Shown here: one piece after another, positions 1-9,900 of the stretch | Layout of the letters: each line of letters opens with the position of its first letter | Position numbering within the stretch: position 1 is the first letter of the stretch | Virus record (IMG/VR): IMGVR_UViG_3300030382_002436 | Coordinates: 1 to 37,020 of that record | Source of the DNA: a virus | Strand: one strand, 5' to 3' | DNA: 37,020 nt | Position numbers and translations under genes: made by a program | The notes under the pieces: generated by a model | What the model saw: only the letters and a program-made list of their open reading frames with translations | The model's database searches: none | Told to the model about the DNA's origin: nothing

Positions 1-80
1 CTTCGGGTAAATGTGTAGGAGCTAAGAAAACGAAATTCAAGCCAGGATCAAAAGTAAAAGACCCTATTTCAAAACGATAA
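1..80 (+). CDS. C-terminal end of a small Lys-rich protein (5' truncated)
   Basis: An open frame enters from the left edge (first full codon at base 3) and stops at 78-80. The 25 visible residues contain GKCVGAKKTK and are strongly basic. The GKC followed by a small or hydrophobic residue resembles the GGKCIP motif of the two small basic proteins at 33683 and 33991, so this may be a third member of that family. The stop overlaps the next start as TAATG, indicating translational coupling. The function is unknown; a virion or DNA-binding role is only inferred from the position beside structural genes and the charge. Confidence 0.6.
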   Translation, partial: SGKCVGAKKTKFKPGSKVKDPISKR

Positions 81-286
81 TGGCAGATACAATCAATCTA
101 AGTGATGTATCTACTAAAGATGATAGTGAACTAAAAACGGGAGGAAGGAGAAAACATACAATGCCAACACCAAAAGAATGTAACAAGATAAAAGACCCAG
201 CAAAGAAAAAAAGATGTTTATCTTATGCTGGGGAGTATGCTAAAAAGAAAAAGAAGGTGAGAAACATTAAATGGGTAAGCGAATAG
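80..286 (+). CDS. Small Lys-rich two-Cys protein
   Basis: This 68-residue basic protein has a cysteine pair with 11 residues between them, ECNKIKDPAKKKRCLSY, followed by aromatic residues and a KKKKK run. The same layout (C-x10-C-x3-Y-x3-F then a basic tail) is seen in the 70-residue protein at 33441-33653, so the two look like paralogues. The start overlaps the previous stop (TAATG) and no separate SD is visible. The tail overlaps the next start at 271. The function is unknown; a basic virion or DNA-associated protein is an inference. Confidence 0.75.
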   Translation: MADTINLSDVSTKDDSELKTGGRRKHTMPTPKECNKIKDPAKKKRCLSYAGEYAKKKKKVRNIKWVSE

Positions 287-444
287 ATTTATTTGGACAT
301 GATAGAGGTATTGGAGATACTATCAGTCGTGTTATTAGTAAAGTTTCAAAAGGTAAAATAAAGGAGTGTGGCGGATGTACGAAGAGAAAAGAAGTCCTGA
401 ACCGAATGATTCCATTCAGGGACGTGGAGTCGAGGAAGCGTTAG
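271..444 (+). CDS. Small CxxC phage protein with RKEVLNRMIPF tail motif
   Basis: This 57-residue frame contains ECGGCTKRKEVLNRMIPF at about residues 32-49. From memory, small phage proteins with a Cys cluster followed by RKE-x-LN-x-x-(F/I)P(F/Y) are common in tailed phages, usually near head or neck genes; their function is not known. The start lies inside the end of the preceding gene (16-base overlap). The last 70 bases overlap the start of the gene at 375 in another frame. The motif makes a real gene likely even though it is short. Confidence 0.7.
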   Translation: MGKRIDLFGHDRGIGDTISRVISKVSKGKIKECGGCTKRKEVLNRMIPFRDVESRKR

Positions 445-590
445 AAGGCGGTAAATTAGAAGGAGTAGAAGGTGGTCTTCGTGCAGATTTATTTGACCAC
501 GATGAAGAAGGAGAAGGCACTTGTATATGTGACCTTCCAGAACATGCACAAAATATAATTTGGGATGAAATAGAACAGGATAATGCCTAA
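375..590 (+). CDS. Small acidic protein, unknown
   Basis: This 71-residue, strongly acidic protein is rich in Glu and Gly and has CICDLPEHAQNIIWDEIEQDNA at the C-terminus, in contrast to its basic neighbours. I chose the ATG at 375 because AAGGAG lies at 361-366 with an 8-base spacer; the upstream GTG at 366 has no SD. The first 70 bases are read in a second frame by the CxxC gene at 271-444. The stop overlaps the start of the 1071-residue structural gene. The function is unknown. Confidence 0.7.
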   Translation: MYEEKRSPEPNDSIQGRGVEEALEGGKLEGVEGGLRADLFDHDEEGEGTCICDLPEHAQNIIWDEIEQDNA

Positions 591-3500
591 ACAAATTCTT
601 AAAATAGATCAGTTTCATGGTGGACTGAGTAGTAATTCAGACCCTAGGGATATTGCTGATAATGAACTATCTGCTGCTACTGATGTAATGGTAGATGAAT
701 TAGGTAGGATCAGGACCATGGGAGGTACTGCAGTTCATGAGTCAAACTCTTCTACTGCTCTTGCAATTAATCCTGGTTATGGATTATTTCATTTTGCACA
801 TGATAGAATTGGTGGTCATTTAGGAGAGCATTTAGCTGAAGGAGATTTTGCTTCTCATGATAAATGGACTGGTGGTGGAGTATGTGTTGATACAGGTGGT
901 AATCTTACATTTACATTTGGTAGTGATACTTTAGATGGAACTGCTACACAGACATATGGTAATAGATTAGAGCTTGGTATAGGAGGTATTACTTACGCAT
1001 TTACATATACTGTTGCAGTTACAACTGCTCCTGATTTTTTTACTCTTGCAATAACTACTTTTCCAGCTTCAACAACATCATTACCGTTTACTGCTGGTAC
1101 TCATACAGTTACCTTTGTATCGCACGCTGATGCAGCTACAAAGCATTTTATTATAACAGGAACTGATGATGTTGGAGGAACAACAACTCAGGGCGTGTTT
1201 TCTATTGATAATGTTTCACTTTACATATATGATGCTGCTGAAACTGGAGATGATTATTTAGCGTTAGCTGATAATGAGAGCACTGATCCTGCTATTTATA
1301 TATATAGTAAGAATGAGGATGCATGGAGTGAATCTCAAACTATTACTCTTGGTGAAACTACTGGATTGGAAGCTAACTTTTATTATGTAGATGGAGCTTT
1401 GAGAATAAGTGATGGAAATTTTGGGATAGAAAATTTAAGTCAATGGCATGGATATATAAAGAATACTTGGTTTCCAAATATAGGCAGTGGTTTTTCTATT
1501 GATCAATGGTATCGGAATGAACAGAGAATTTTACCTCCAGATACTTCTTATTTTCAAAAAGATTGGGTAAGGACAAGCGGAGAAACGACTACATCTGATA
1601 CAATACCAAAAGGTTCACCAGTAACATTTGCTTCTACTGGAGCACATGCTGAGAAAACTAAGTCTAGTATACATACTGTGTTTGCGGCTGCTGATGACCA
1701 AACCAACGCTGTAGTTAGATGTGTGGCTGGTTTCGAGGTTGCTAGTGCATTTGGATCAACAAATATAAGTTTAACGCTTAAAGTTGGGTTTTGGAATGAT
1801 AATGGCGATGGAGTAGGAGGACCTGGTGTGTGGTCTCCTTACGCTCAAGAGGTTCTAGTTTTGGACCATGTGACCAATAGTGGTGCCAAGACTTATTTTC
1901 CAGAATTTAGTTTTGATGCTGCTGTAACTGATACTGATGATGCAAATTTACCTGGAGGTGGTGGAGATGATTACTTTAGGATTGAAGTGATTAGTTTTAC
2001 TCTTCACAGTGGAACATCTTTAGGATTCATAACAGTTCTTGATTCCCCTATTTACGAAGGAACTACCACTTCATTCCCAGCACTTGATAGTGGAGGTCCT
2101 TTTACTAATGGATATTCTACTGGAAATAATGTTTGTATGTTGTGGTCTTGGGATGGTGCTTTTTTAGATGCTGTCGATACATCATGGGTTCCTGCTGATA
2201 ATGCAGGATTATGGGGGATAGGAGCAACTTTTATATATGATGGGGTGCAAGAAAGCCAATTAACTGAACTTCTTGATGAATCAGATAATTCAATAGGTGG
2301 TATGAGTCTTGTTGGTTTAGATGGTGGTGATCTTGTGACAGAAAACCGTCCTGCTATAGTTATAGCTATTGCTGATCCTTCTCATGATGGGGATGGTAAT
2401 GGAGATGGTACAATATGGAATAAAAGAGTTACAGGGTGTAATATATATTTGAAAGATATGTATGCTGCTGGTATTGAAGGAGATGTTCCTAATGCATGGA
2501 TTTTACAGTATAGTGCTAATTTTTTAACAGGCAAATTAAGGGTTGAAAGTACACAAGCTGAGTTTGATGCTAGTTTTCAAAGTGACCCTACTAATCAATC
2601 ATATTATTATTGGTTTCTAAATACAACACACTCAACATCACCATCTGTAGTTACTAGTTATGAAATGAATACTGGATATGATAGTACTTCAGAAGATTAT
2701 GTATCTGCATATAAAACGGCTGTAGTAGCTAATAGAATAGTTTACATTGGCAATGTACAAGTTACAAAATCTGATAATAGTAAAGAGATATTAGGAGATG
2801 CTATGATTAAGTCACTTGTTGGGAAGCTTGATGCGTTTCCAATGAGCAGGTTAATAGAAGCTTCAATAAGAGATGGAGATAATATTGTTAAACTTGAAGA
2901 ATATGCAGATAGAATACTACAATTTAAGAAAAATAAAATGCATATTATTAATGTTTCACAGGAAATAGAATTTTTAGAAGATACATTTATGCATAAAGGA
3001 GTATCACATCCTGCTGCTGTATGTAAAACTGATTTTGGCATTGCATGGGTTAATAAACTTGGATGCTATCTATATGATGGACAGACTGTTAAGAATTTAC
3101 TTGAGAAAGGTGGCAGACAGATAATAAAAGAGAGTGACTGGGCAACCTTTACTGCTAATGAACCTATGATTGGGTATATACCAAAGAAAAGACAGTTACT
3201 TATTGTAGATGACAACAGTGATACTGGTTATGGTAAGACATTTTTATATGATATAGTTACACAGTCTTGGGTTAAAGGGTCTAATGGTACGATAACATCT
3301 AATGATTTAACAAACTTTGTTACAGATTGGAATGGTGATTTAATATATGCCCATACAGCTGGTACTGTATTAAAGTGGGTAGATGATTTGGCAGATGCAA
3401 CTGTATCTGAATCATCTGCTGTTGATATTAATACAAAAGATTATGATTTTGGATATCCTGGACAGAGAAAGAAAGTATATAGAGTTCGTATTTCTTATAA

Positions 3501-3798
3501 GGGAGATGCAGATACATTAGCAGTTAAGTATACTGTAAATGGAGATACTAATAATTTTTTTGGATTTGAAGGAACTACATGGTCAGATGGAGTAGGAACT
3601 CCTAGTGGAAGTCTTGATCCTAATCCATTAAGGGATGCATCTGATTTAACATATTGGCATCATGCAGAATTAAAGCCATCAACTTTATCTGAAGCAAGTA
3701 ATATATACAGTTTTCAATTACATATGAACGGAACTGCAGATGATGATTTTGAAATTAATGATATATCAATAGTATATAGATTAAAACCAGTTAAATAG
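583..3798 (+). CDS. Large beta-rich virion protein, probable tail hub/nozzle or stabilisation protein
   Basis: The 1071-residue product is rich in Gly, Ser, Thr and Asp. It opens with QFHGGLSSNSDPRDI and then DNELSAATDVMVDELGRIRT (residues ~9-48), an opening I associate with phage neck or tail proteins resembling P22 gp10 or T7 gp12, where a beta-propeller scaffold forms the tube end. The middle (~90-560) has jelly-roll-like repetitive beta segments. The section from ~700 to 960 has repeated short beta motifs with YDG and KLG turns. The C-terminus has KKVYRVRISYKGDAD (~965) and ends in a basic strand. The start overlaps the previous stop. Membership of this broad family rests on sequence style, not on a defined motif. 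Confidence 0.65.
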   Translation: MPKQILKIDQFHGGLSSNSDPRDIADNELSAATDVMVDELGRIRTMGGTAVHESNSSTALAINPGYGLFHFAHDRIGGHLGEHLAEGDFASHDKWTGGGVCVDTGGNLTFTFGSDTLDGTATQTYGNRLELGIGGITYAFTYTVAVTTAPDFFTLAITTFPASTTSLPFTAGTHTVTFVSHADAATKHFIITGTDDVGGTTTQGVFSIDNVSLYIYDAAETGDDYLALADNESTDPAIYIYSKNEDAWSESQTITLGETTGLEANFYYVDGALRISDGNFGIENLSQWHGYIKNTWFPNIGSGFSIDQWYRNEQRILPPDTSYFQKDWVRTSGETTTSDTIPKGSPVTFASTGAHAEKTKSSIHTVFAAADDQTNAVVRCVAGFEVASAFGSTNISLTLKVGFWNDNGDGVGGPGVWSPYAQEVLVLDHVTNSGAKTYFPEFSFDAAVTDTDDANLPGGGGDDYFRIEVISFTLHSGTSLGFITVLDSPIYEGTTTSFPALDSGGPFTNGYSTGNNVCMLWSWDGAFLDAVDTSWVPADNAGLWGIGATFIYDGVQESQLTELLDESDNSIGGMSLVGLDGGDLVTENRPAIVIAIADPSHDGDGNGDGTIWNKRVTGCNIYLKDMYAAGIEGDVPNAWILQYSANFLTGKLRVESTQAEFDASFQSDPTNQSYYYWFLNTTHSTSPSVVTSYEMNTGYDSTSEDYVSAYKTAVVANRIVYIGNVQVTKSDNSKEILGDAMIKSLVGKLDAFPMSRLIEASIRDGDNIVKLEEYADRILQFKKNKMHIINVSQEIEFLEDTFMHKGVSHPAAVCKTDFGIAWVNKLGCYLYDGQTVKNLLEKGGRQIIKESDWATFTANEPMIGYIPKKRQLLIVDDNSDTGYGKTFLYDIVTQSWVKGSNGTITSNDLTNFVTDWNGDLIYAHTAGTVLKWVDDLADATVSESSAVDINTKDYDFGYPGQRKKVYRVRISYKGDADTLAVKYTVNGDTNNFFGFEGTTWSDGVGTPSGSLDPNPLRDASDLTYWHHAELKPSTLSEASNIYSFQLHMNGTADDDFEINDISIVYRLKPVK

Positions 3799-3807
3799 GA
3801 GGATAAT

Positions 3808-3999
3808 ATGGGAATGACAAGACAAGAAAGAGTATCACTACATAAGAAGCAGGAAAGACTGCAAGTTAAAGATGGTTTTCCCAGTTCTAGAGATTTGAAA
3901 GAAGGTGTCCCAGTTTTAAGAAATGTACCAGGAACTGGTGTTGTTGAGTTTGTTAAGTTTAGGGGAGTTCTACACAAGAAAGTGTTAGATAAAGGTTAA
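3808..3999 (+). CDS. Small conserved virion-module protein
   Basis: This is a 63-residue protein preceded by a perfect AGGAGG at 3797-3802, overlapping the stop of the structural gene. After a charged N-terminus it carries PVLRNVPGTGVVEFVKFRGVLHKKVLDK. A short beta-hairpin ending in (F/Y)-x-G-x-L-(Y/H)KK recurs in small phage proteins near tail genes. It may be a structural linker or adaptor peptide; no firm function can be given. Confidence 0.7.
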   Translation: MGMTRQERVSLHKKQERLQVKDGFPSSRDLKEGVPVLRNVPGTGVVEFVKFRGVLHKKVLDKG

Positions 4000-4040
4000 T
4001 GAATTTTGTATATTTAAATGTAAAAATGGGAGTGATTTAG

Positions 4041-4529
4041 ATGGCTAAAAGTTTATACGGTGCTTATAGGGCTGCTGGAAGAGCTGGCGGTGCATATAGA
4101 TCAAGTTTACAAGATATACAAAATGTTGGGTATGAGATGGAGGCAAGTACACAAATGTTTGAAAAGGAATCAGATAGGAGGGAAGAACTTTTTACAACTC
4201 TTGGAGAAGGAACTGTTCTTGCAAGTAACATATTAGAAAGGGCAAAAAGCAGTGCTGAATTAGAGAGAGGTATGGAAAACCTTGGTAAAGAAAAATATGA
4301 AAAGCTTGATCTTGATGAACCATGGGAAGATTTAGATATTAAAGAGAAAGCTAAGTATATGCCAATGCAAACATATGGTAAAGGAAGTATTTGGGAAAAG
4401 GCAGCTATTTTGGGAGGGGGAGTAGACCCTTTATATGAATTTGAAGGTAAAGAATATTCAAAATCAAAATTACAAGCTTTAATTGATATTAAAGAGGCAA
4501 ATACACTATGGTCAGAAACAAATCAATAG
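4041..4529 (+). CDS. Virion-module protein, helical, unknown
   Basis: The product has 162 residues. The N-terminus is Ala/Gly-rich (MAKSLYGAYRAAGRAGGAYR), followed by a long helical, charged stretch with coiled-coil character (residues ~25-100). GGAG sits nine bases before the ATG. It overlaps the next gene by 22 bases. It lies first in the block of probable internal or ejection proteins, so a minor internal virion protein is the best guess from position. Confidence 0.65.
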   Translation: MAKSLYGAYRAAGRAGGAYRSSLQDIQNVGYEMEASTQMFEKESDRREELFTTLGEGTVLASNILERAKSSAELERGMENLGKEKYEKLDLDEPWEDLDIKEKAKYMPMQTYGKGSIWEKAAILGGGVDPLYEFEGKEYSKSKLQALIDIKEANTLWSETNQ

Positions 4530-5275
4530 CACAGAATCATTTATCAGGACTTGCAAGGCAAGGTAGAGGAGGAGATACTGAACTTGCTCATGTAAATCCA
4601 CGAGAGAAATCTATGTTAAAAGCTATGGGTGGTTCTGGTGGTATCAATCCTAATACTGGATTAAGAGAGTATCAAATTCCTGCTTATACACCTATGTCAG
4701 GAGGGTTCGGAACAGGTTCAGGTGCATTAAGTCTTGGGACTAGTGCCTCTACTACTGCCGCTGGAGGAGGACTTATGGCAGGTATAGGGGCAGCAATGCC
4801 TTTTATAGGATTAGGGTTACAGTTAATTGGTGGAGCTTCAGCAGCTAGCGAGGCAAGAGATCAAGCTAGAAAACAATCGAAATTATTAGCGTTACAAATT
4901 AAAGAGCAAGAAGGAGCTTTAAAAAAGTTAGAACCAAAAAAGCAAGCTGAAACAGTTGTTGCATTAGGTGAATATCAAACAGCTGGAGAATCTCTTGGAT
5001 TAAGTAAAAGTGAAACTGAGAAACAGTTGGGTGAAGTTGTTAAAAAAAGCGGACTTGTTACATCTGCAGGTGTTACAGAGAAGAAATCAATAGCATATAA
5101 GCAAATAGGAGCAGCGGAAAAGGGAATATATGGCAAGCTTGGTCAGAAATTAGGTGGTATCGAAGAATGGTTTGAAGGTGAGACAGCAAGGATTCAGGGA
5201 ATGATTAAGAGCGCCACACTTCAGAAAAAAGCTGCTGACAGGGCGTCTGGTAAGAAATATTTAGGAATATTTTAG
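4508..5275 (+). CDS. Probable internal virion (ejection) protein with hydrophobic segment
   Basis: The protein has 255 residues. Residues ~27-55 read AHVNPREKSMLKAMGGSGGI followed by NPNTGL, a motif I associate with phage virion proteins in the ejection or internal-core block. Residues ~88-112 form a Gly/Ala-rich hydrophobic stretch (GGGLMAGIGAAMPFIGLGLQ) that could insert in a membrane. A long Lys/Glu/Gln coiled-coil follows (~115-250). The architecture, one pore-like helix and then a coiled coil, suits a protein ejected into the host envelope. Its position just before the giant proteins agrees. The exact role is inferred. Confidence 0.65.
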   Translation: MVRNKSIAQNHLSGLARQGRGGDTELAHVNPREKSMLKAMGGSGGINPNTGLREYQIPAYTPMSGGFGTGSGALSLGTSASTTAAGGGLMAGIGAAMPFIGLGLQLIGGASAASEARDQARKQSKLLALQIKEQEGALKKLEPKKQAETVVALGEYQTAGESLGLSKSETEKQLGEVVKKSGLVTSAGVTEKKSIAYKQIGAAEKGIYGKLGQKLGGIEEWFEGETARIQGMIKSATLQKKAADRASGKKYLGIF

Positions 5276-5284
5276 GGTAATATT

Positions 5285-6916
5285 ATGGCAAATGGAGTAT
5301 TAGCAAGTTTAAATAGAATATTAGAGTCTCAAGAACGTAGAGAACAGACTAAATTACAAACATCTTTAGCTATGATGGAGATGTCACAGAGAAGAAGAAT
5401 GCAAGACTTTGAAATGGTAACAAAACAGTTAGAGCAGGGAACTAATGTTAATAAGGAGTTACGGTTAAAAGTAGTTAATAATTTTTTAAATAAATCAGGT
5501 TTTAATTCTTTAATAGGTATAGATTATACAACTCCTAAAGATGACAGGGACCCTCCTGATCTAAATAAAGCTGTAAAAGACCTTACAAGGGCTGAGTGGG
5601 GAAAGTTTAGTGAATCAGATGCTCAGAGGATTGTAACTGCTGTATGGACTCATAGAGCTTCACAAGACCCAACTGAAGTTATTGAAATTATGAGTGACTT
5701 GAGGAATCAAATGGATTCAGGCGAAGGTGAACTGTTTAAAGCTTATCAAAGAGGCAGTGGTAAAGGTAAGAATTTAATAGGTTATAAAGGGATTGATGAT
5801 GATGTATGGCAAGCTCAAGAGTCTTTAAGGATTGGTGAGAATATATTTCAGGAGAGGCGTGAAGTTTCTGAAGGAGACTTTAAAATTGATTTAGATTTAG
5901 GATTAGCAGAAGAACAAATTGCTCCTACTTTGCCAGAGGGTGTTTCTTTGACAGGAGATGTGTCAGGCATATCAGATCAGAGTAAATACCAAGAGGTTAT
6001 TATTGACGATATAAGAGATAAGAATGAACAGATAGTAGCAAAACAGAGGGCTAAAAGAACAGCAGAAATTTTAGAACAAGAGATACTTGATAAAATTAAG
6101 TTAGGAACAGCAAGTGATAAAGAAAAAGAACAATTATTAAAGATACCTTCAATTCAGGATGAATTTGACGAAGATATACGAGTACTTCAATCTGGGATTG
6201 CTCAAGTCAAATCAAGTGCTGATGTTCTTGCTGAGATGGAGATAAGAGAATTAGTACGGCAGGTTGGTAAAAAATCTTTTCAGTACCCGTCTGGAGTTGG
6301 AGCTGCGGGAGACTTCAGACCATCTGAACCAAGATATGGTGAAAAAATACTTGCATCTTTGACAAAAGAAGGTACATTCGATTTATTAGAACAATTACCT
6401 GATGAATTGGTTGCATCTATTGTTGCAGGCGATAAGAAGGATGTAAAAGATAGACTAGGAACTTGGGCTAGTAGAAATTATATTGATGACACAGGGACAA
6501 GGAAATATATTTCTGAAAAACAATATAGAAAACTAGTAGAACTATCAGATATAGTATCAAGATCAAGAGCATTAGAAGCTGGTGAGGTTGGTACAGGACT
6601 TGTTAAATCAATAGACCTTCCTTATGTGTCACCTCCTCCTGCACCTGTTGTTGCACCTACTGAACAGCCTTTGTTAATACCAAATATATATTTTAAAGGG
6701 CAAACCCCTATTGATGATCCTGATGATTTTGAGTTTCCAGTAAAACAGGGGATTCCATTTGCTCCTAAATTAGGACAGCCTGGATTTACAGCAGTCCCCT
6801 CTGTTTATCAGCCGTCACCTGACCCAACTACAGGCATGTTACCTGACCCTATTACAAGTGCTTTAAATGCTCTTCTTGTTCCTCAATCTCTTGGTCTTCC
6901 TCCCCCAATTAAATAA
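5285..6916 (+). CDS. Internal virion-type protein, coiled-coil with Pro-rich tail
   Basis: The protein has 543 residues. An N-terminal charged helix rich in Met, Gln and Arg (residues 1-60) is followed by mixed helical sequence. Residues ~220-300 form a predicted coiled coil, and the last ~110 residues are proline-rich and low-complexity (VSPPPAPVVAPTEQP). There is no catalytic motif I recognise. It is transcribed with the ejection-type genes on either side (9-base gap upstream, 2-base gap to the giant gene), so a structural or chaperone role for internal proteins is plausible but unproven. Confidence 0.6.
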   Translation: MANGVLASLNRILESQERREQTKLQTSLAMMEMSQRRRMQDFEMVTKQLEQGTNVNKELRLKVVNNFLNKSGFNSLIGIDYTTPKDDRDPPDLNKAVKDLTRAEWGKFSESDAQRIVTAVWTHRASQDPTEVIEIMSDLRNQMDSGEGELFKAYQRGSGKGKNLIGYKGIDDDVWQAQESLRIGENIFQERREVSEGDFKIDLDLGLAEEQIAPTLPEGVSLTGDVSGISDQSKYQEVIIDDIRDKNEQIVAKQRAKRTAEILEQEILDKIKLGTASDKEKEQLLKIPSIQDEFDEDIRVLQSGIAQVKSSADVLAEMEIRELVRQVGKKSFQYPSGVGAAGDFRPSEPRYGEKILASLTKEGTFDLLEQLPDELVASIVAGDKKDVKDRLGTWASRNYIDDTGTRKYISEKQYRKLVELSDIVSRSRALEAGEVGTGLVKSIDLPYVSPPPAPVVAPTEQPLLIPNIYFKGQTPIDDPDDFEFPVKQGIPFAPKLGQPGFTAVPSVYQPSPDPTTGMLPDPITSALNALLVPQSLGLPPPIK

Positions 6917-6918
6917 GT

Positions 6919-9900
6919 ATGGCTGACAATTTAACTCTTCAGTTTAAAGAAGAATTAGAAGAAAGAGCTAGGAAAAGTAGCTCACAATCTGTATTTACAC
7001 CTACGGCTCCATCTGGTACTCAAGGAGGAGGAAGCATGTGGGAGGCATTGCAAAGACCAGAAGCTGATGATGGTATGAGAAAAGAAGGAGCTCTAAATGC
7101 ATTAGGAGCAGGATTATGGAGTTTTGCTGATACATATGCTTTTGGAGTTCCTGGAGCGTTTGTAGAAGAAGAAAAATTTATAGATTTTGAAGACCCGTTA
7201 GCTAAATGGACATCTGCATTTGGTGGATTTATAGGGTTTGTAGCTGGGGCTCCAATGAAAATAGGTGCTAAAGTAGTAGCAAAAGTTGCTCAACCATTCA
7301 TTAAAAAAGCTGGAAGAAGGTCAATTGATTCTGTTGTCAGGGAAATGAAGACAATAGGAGTTGATCAGAAGCTTGGCAGAAGTACAATTAGAGAAGCAAC
7401 TACTGGGTATAGAACATTAGCCCTTAAATCTGGAGTTGATAAAAGATTAAGAGGTGAAAAGTTTACTGAAGCTGCTGAAGATTATTTATCAGCTTTCCTT
7501 GATAAGGCACGAATAGGTGAATCCGCTCTTACAATGGGACAAAAAGTATCTGTTTCAAAAATGTTTGGAAATGCCATTAAGACAAGACCTATTAATGATT
7601 TCAAAGGATTAATGGCTCTAAGAGGAGTTGATAGTAGGTTTCAAAGAGTTATAGGGCATGCATTGAATGATGCTGTAATGTTTGGGGCTATTGATACTAT
7701 CTTTGAAGGAGTCTCTACAATAGAAGACCATGAGTTTGATTGGACTGCTCCTTTATGGGGAGTTGCTAATGGTATTGCGTTTTCTCAGTTATCATGGTTG
7801 AATCCAAGTGGCAAAAGGGCTAAATGGAATGTTGATTTTAAATTAGGATTAAAGGCGGCTTTCAGTAAAGATATATATACAAGAATGGGGAAAACTGAAC
7901 TTGCAGCATCTGCTAAGTTTATGGGTGAATCATATTTTCATAATGGGGCAAAAACAGGGTCTCGTAAGATTTTATTTAAAGGGGAAGAAAAAACAGTTAA
8001 TTTATTAGCTGATGATCTTTTACAAGAGATTAAGCAGTATTTTCCAAAAGCAAAGCCAGAAGACGTATTAAAGTCTTTCTTGAATAAAGAGAGAGTAAAG
8101 TGGGGCAAGGATATGATGAAGTGGTCTACGATTGAAGAGGCTGACGCATTACGGGAGAATTGGATGAGAATGATAGCTGGAGGACTATTATTTAATGCTC
8201 ATTCATTTGTTGATATGTATATGCATGGCTACGAACCAGATGTAAGTGACATACTTCCTCACTTCTTAATTGGAGCTTATGTACAAAGGAAAAGCAATCC
8301 TTCTAAGTTTGATATGAACGATGCAAAGATGACTAGGATGAGACAGAATATGATGATTCTTGGGTTCCACCCTGATCAGTTGGCTGATATTCCAACATTT
8401 ATGTATAAGAATACTAGGTTTAAGAATTTCTTTAATGATCCTAAGAATAAATCTATTTTAGATTTAATGGAATCAGAAGGACTTATTAGCGATAGTTATG
8501 AGGCAGTGTCTGAGAAATCTCCGCCAGGTGAAAAAACATTAGGTATTCCTGAAAATATTAATCCATTATTTGAAAACTTATATAGAGAGATGATTGGCAG
8601 GCAAGGGTTTCCAAAAACATTTGGAGCTATAACAGTAAAAACACAGAATAAAATTTTAAAAGAATTCCGTAAAATACATGGTGACGTAACTGAAGTTGAA
8701 GCTTCAGAAATATTTGAAAAATCATATGATGAAAGTACAGAGAATTTTGATAGAGAGTTTATTAACACATTAATTAAAATAAAAGATGCTGCTGTTAATA
8801 ACGAGCCTGATATGGATATGACATATAATCCAGGTAATCCATCAAAAAGTAAAATGCCAGCATATGTTGGGATAGATGAAGCTATAATAAATAAAGCTCG
8901 TAAAGGGGAATTAAAATTCCTGAAAGACCCTAAGGATAGAAGAAAGACTTTAAAAGGGGAAGAGGCAGTAGAAGAATTAAAAAATAAGATTGAGGGATTA
9001 AATAAGATAATATTAATGACTAATTCATTAAATCAAACAACACCACTTCCTGGAGGAGAGCAAAGAACAATCAAAACTGAAGCTTTCACAGAATCAATGT
9101 ATAAGGAAATGAAGATTGCAGAGTCCAAAATAAATAGTTTGTTCCCTGATAAATCTCAATTAGCAGCTCCATTTACATTTTCTGAATATTGGAATGACTA
9201 TAATAGAATTTTATTAGATAATCATACTAAGAAATTTTCTAAAGGTATTCAGAAGGTATTTAAGCAAGATTATGTTGAGAAAGATAAATTAGCTACAAAG
9301 CTGTTTAATGCTGGAGTTCTTCATAGAACTGGAGAAGGTGAGCCAAACAGGTTAATAGATTCTGTTATGAAAATTAAAATAACTGGGACAGAGGATGCAG
9401 AGAGGATAGCAGAAGCTTTAAGAGTTATTCATAGAGCACTTAATCTTCAGACGAATTCAGGGGGATATCATGTTATTGAAGATACTCTTTTTAAGAAGGG
9501 GGGAAAAGAGGTATCGATAGATGATGTAGATGCTTTAAATACTTTTCTTAGTGAAAGAACAGGAGGAGCTCTTGATCTTAAAACAATAAATGATAGACTT
9601 CATCATAAAATTGCAGATTTTATTCTTAAAGATGCTATTGAAGGTTCTGGTCTAAGAACTGATCAAGCTGATGTATTTTTCAATTTAGCTGGGACTGGGT
9701 TTGCTAGGTTTGAATCAGCTGTTAAAGGAAAGGCAGGAGGATTTCAAATAAGATTAGTTGATGAAAAGACTCTACCAACAAGTGCTGATGAAAATGCTTC
9801 ATTAAAAGAAAGTGCTATTGAATATAATAAGTATGTTAGAACAATGATTCAAGATAGTAAAGGTCTTGTTGCTGAATGGGGAGACCCAATTCAGAGAGTT

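Noticed and set aside
2742-3041. 99-residue frame on the - strand inside the structural gene, and similar long antisense frames (16073-16462, 20013-20483, 13212-13523)
   Set aside because: They mirror strongly supported coding genes, lack SDs and have the Ser/Leu/Ile-rich composition of antisense shadows in AT-rich DNA.
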